In this document: positions 62,589 through 64,000 of the stretch, in pieces
Numbering within the stretch: position 1 is the first letter of the stretch
Layout of the letters: each line of letters opens with the position of its first letter
NCBI RefSeq assembly: GCF_046630445.1
Contig: NC_092333.1
Span: 334,315,501-334,379,500 of the forward strand
DNA: 64,000 nt
Direction: 5' to 3'
Origin: Rutidosis leptorrhynchoides
Taxonomy: Eukaryota > Streptophyta > Magnoliopsida > Asterales > Asteraceae
The notes under the pieces: model-generated
What the model saw: the letters and a program-made list of their open reading frames with translations, nothing else
What the model was told of the DNA's origin: nothing
Database searches by the model: none
Made by a program: the position numbers and the translations under genes

Positions 62589-63703
62589 TGAAACGCCCCA
62601 TCCTAATCCATCCGGACGAAGTCCATATTGATTATAAACGATTCATGATAGTTGATTACATCGCGAGGTATTTGACCACTAAATGATACATTTTACAAAC
62701 ATTGCATTCGTTTTTAAAAGACAAACTTTCATTTCATTGAAAGTTGATAGGTATGCATACCATTTCATAATATCCAAACTATAAATGACCTAATCCGTCA
62801 TTTACTTAATAATAATCTCTAATGAACTTCAACGACTCGAATGCAACGTCTTTTGAAATATGTCATGAATGACTCCAAGTAATATCCTTAAAATGAGTTA
62901 ATGCACAGCGGAAGATTTCTTTCAAACCTGAGAATAAACATGCTTTAAAGTGTCAACCAAAAGGTTAGTGAGTTCATCAGTTTATAGTAATCATTTCATT
63001 TTCATCATTTTAATAGACCACAAGATTTTAAATATTATAATACGTGCAGAAGTCCCATTCCAACTGCACAAAAAAAATATCTTTCATATGAAGAACACCT
63101 GGTGAGGATTTAAAATATAATAGTAACCATCTGTGCCGGTCTTTCACCCCACGGCTGAATACATGTGCCTTCAAAATATAGAACCTCTGTGCCGGTCTTT
63201 ACACCCCACGGCTGAACACATGTTTATAAAATATAGGACAACCGGTGCCAAAATGTCGTAAATAATGAACCATCCACCCGGCTCGGGAGCTCATACGCTC
63301 TAACGGAAATCGGGGACTAATGCGTGTCATAATAATCAAACCCAATCCCAGATAATTCTATCATAGAATGCAGTTAAGGTACTTGTGTCTATTGCGTCAA
63401 ACATTTATAAAAGTGCATGTATTCTCAGTCCCAAAAATGTAAAGAGTAAAAAGGGAATCAAATGAAACTCACCTAATGTATTTTGTAGTAAAAATACATA
63501 GAACGACATTGAACAAGTATAGGGTTGGCCCCAGATTCACGAACCTATATCATTTGTATATTTATTAATATACATAGTTGTAATCGAACATATATACATA
63601 TAAATTTATTAGTTATATCCTTTTTATATGGTTAATATTTATATGTTTCATTTATTCATTTTGTATACGAAAATATTAATTTTTATTATGTTATATGTAT
63701 TAA

Positions 63704-63777
<74 letters not shown>

Positions 63778-64000
63778 TTTGTTTGTTAAAATATAGTAAT
63801 TATAATAATGCCATAATATTATTGTAATGGTAAAAATGATAATAATGATAATACCTAATGTTACTAATAAAAATAATAAAGCTAATAATTTTGTTAATAA
63901 TAATATTGAAGTTTGATAATGATTATATTAGTAGTTTTGGATAAAATGAATAATTTAGAAATGATATTAATAATTAGTAATTCACTTAAATCGTAGTTTT
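62589..64000 (-). repeat. LARD 2 LTR (5' LTR in element sense), cut by the window edge
   Basis: Matches 55070 onward at about 99%. It includes the 56-bp tandem repeat and an (AT)n tract (63704-63776) that is much longer than in the other copy (about 56177-56196). Confidence 0.87.

Overview
The window is plant nuclear DNA made almost entirely of nested LTR retrotransposons. I see no intact host gene, rRNA, canonical tRNA gene or CRISPR array. Ty3/gypsy chromoviruses of the Tekay type, a 17-kb Athila-type element, LARD-like elements with 3-4 kb LTRs and an initiator-Met tRNA primer site point to a flowering plant. From the look of the gag-pol proteins I would guess Asteraceae, but that is inference only.

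Layout. An old Tekay element on the + strand spans 1-52965. Only the end of its 5' LTR (1-378) is inside the window; its 3' LTR is 49420-52965. Its leader carries an acidic ORF (587-1183) and a degraded F-box gene (1317-2009). A LARD-like element lies in this leader at 2286-17758 on the minus strand, with target-site duplication (TSD) CGAAA. The left LTR of that LARD was itself hit by a Tekay LTR that survives as a solo LTR (3961-7378, TSD ACACT). The outer Tekay gag, protease and half of the reverse transcriptase follow at 17829-19961. An Athila element then runs from 19955 to 47928. Its gag-pol is cut at 25893-36909 by a very young, nearly intact minus-strand Tekay element (TSD AAGAC). After the Athila 3' LTR the outer Tekay resumes with integrase and chromodomain (47929-49384). 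To the right of the outer Tekay, 52966-55069 holds the gag end of another gypsy-type element. That gag is interrupted by a second, younger LARD (55070 to beyond 64000).

How the parts relate. The two LARD families lack gag-pol, but they share three features with the two Tekay elements: the tRNA-iMet primer site, a leader block just after it, and the polypurine tract. A second copy of the polypurine-tract motif lies in the leader of all four. This fits LARDs being copied by Tekay proteins in trans. The LARDs also share one small ORF of unknown function, a hairpin with a palindromic loop, and a tRNA-derived SINE-like unit in their LTRs.

Most unusual signals: (1) three pairs of palindromes with the core ATGCGATCGCAT in the Athila element, whose arms differ between copies but stay self-complementary; (2) an intron-split gene in the envelope position of the Athila element; (3) the conserved LARD ORF; (4) the F-box gene inside a retrotransposon leader; (5) a microhomology junction that explains the missing half of the outer Tekay pol gene. 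Coordinates were read by eye and may be off by a base or two at degenerate boundaries.
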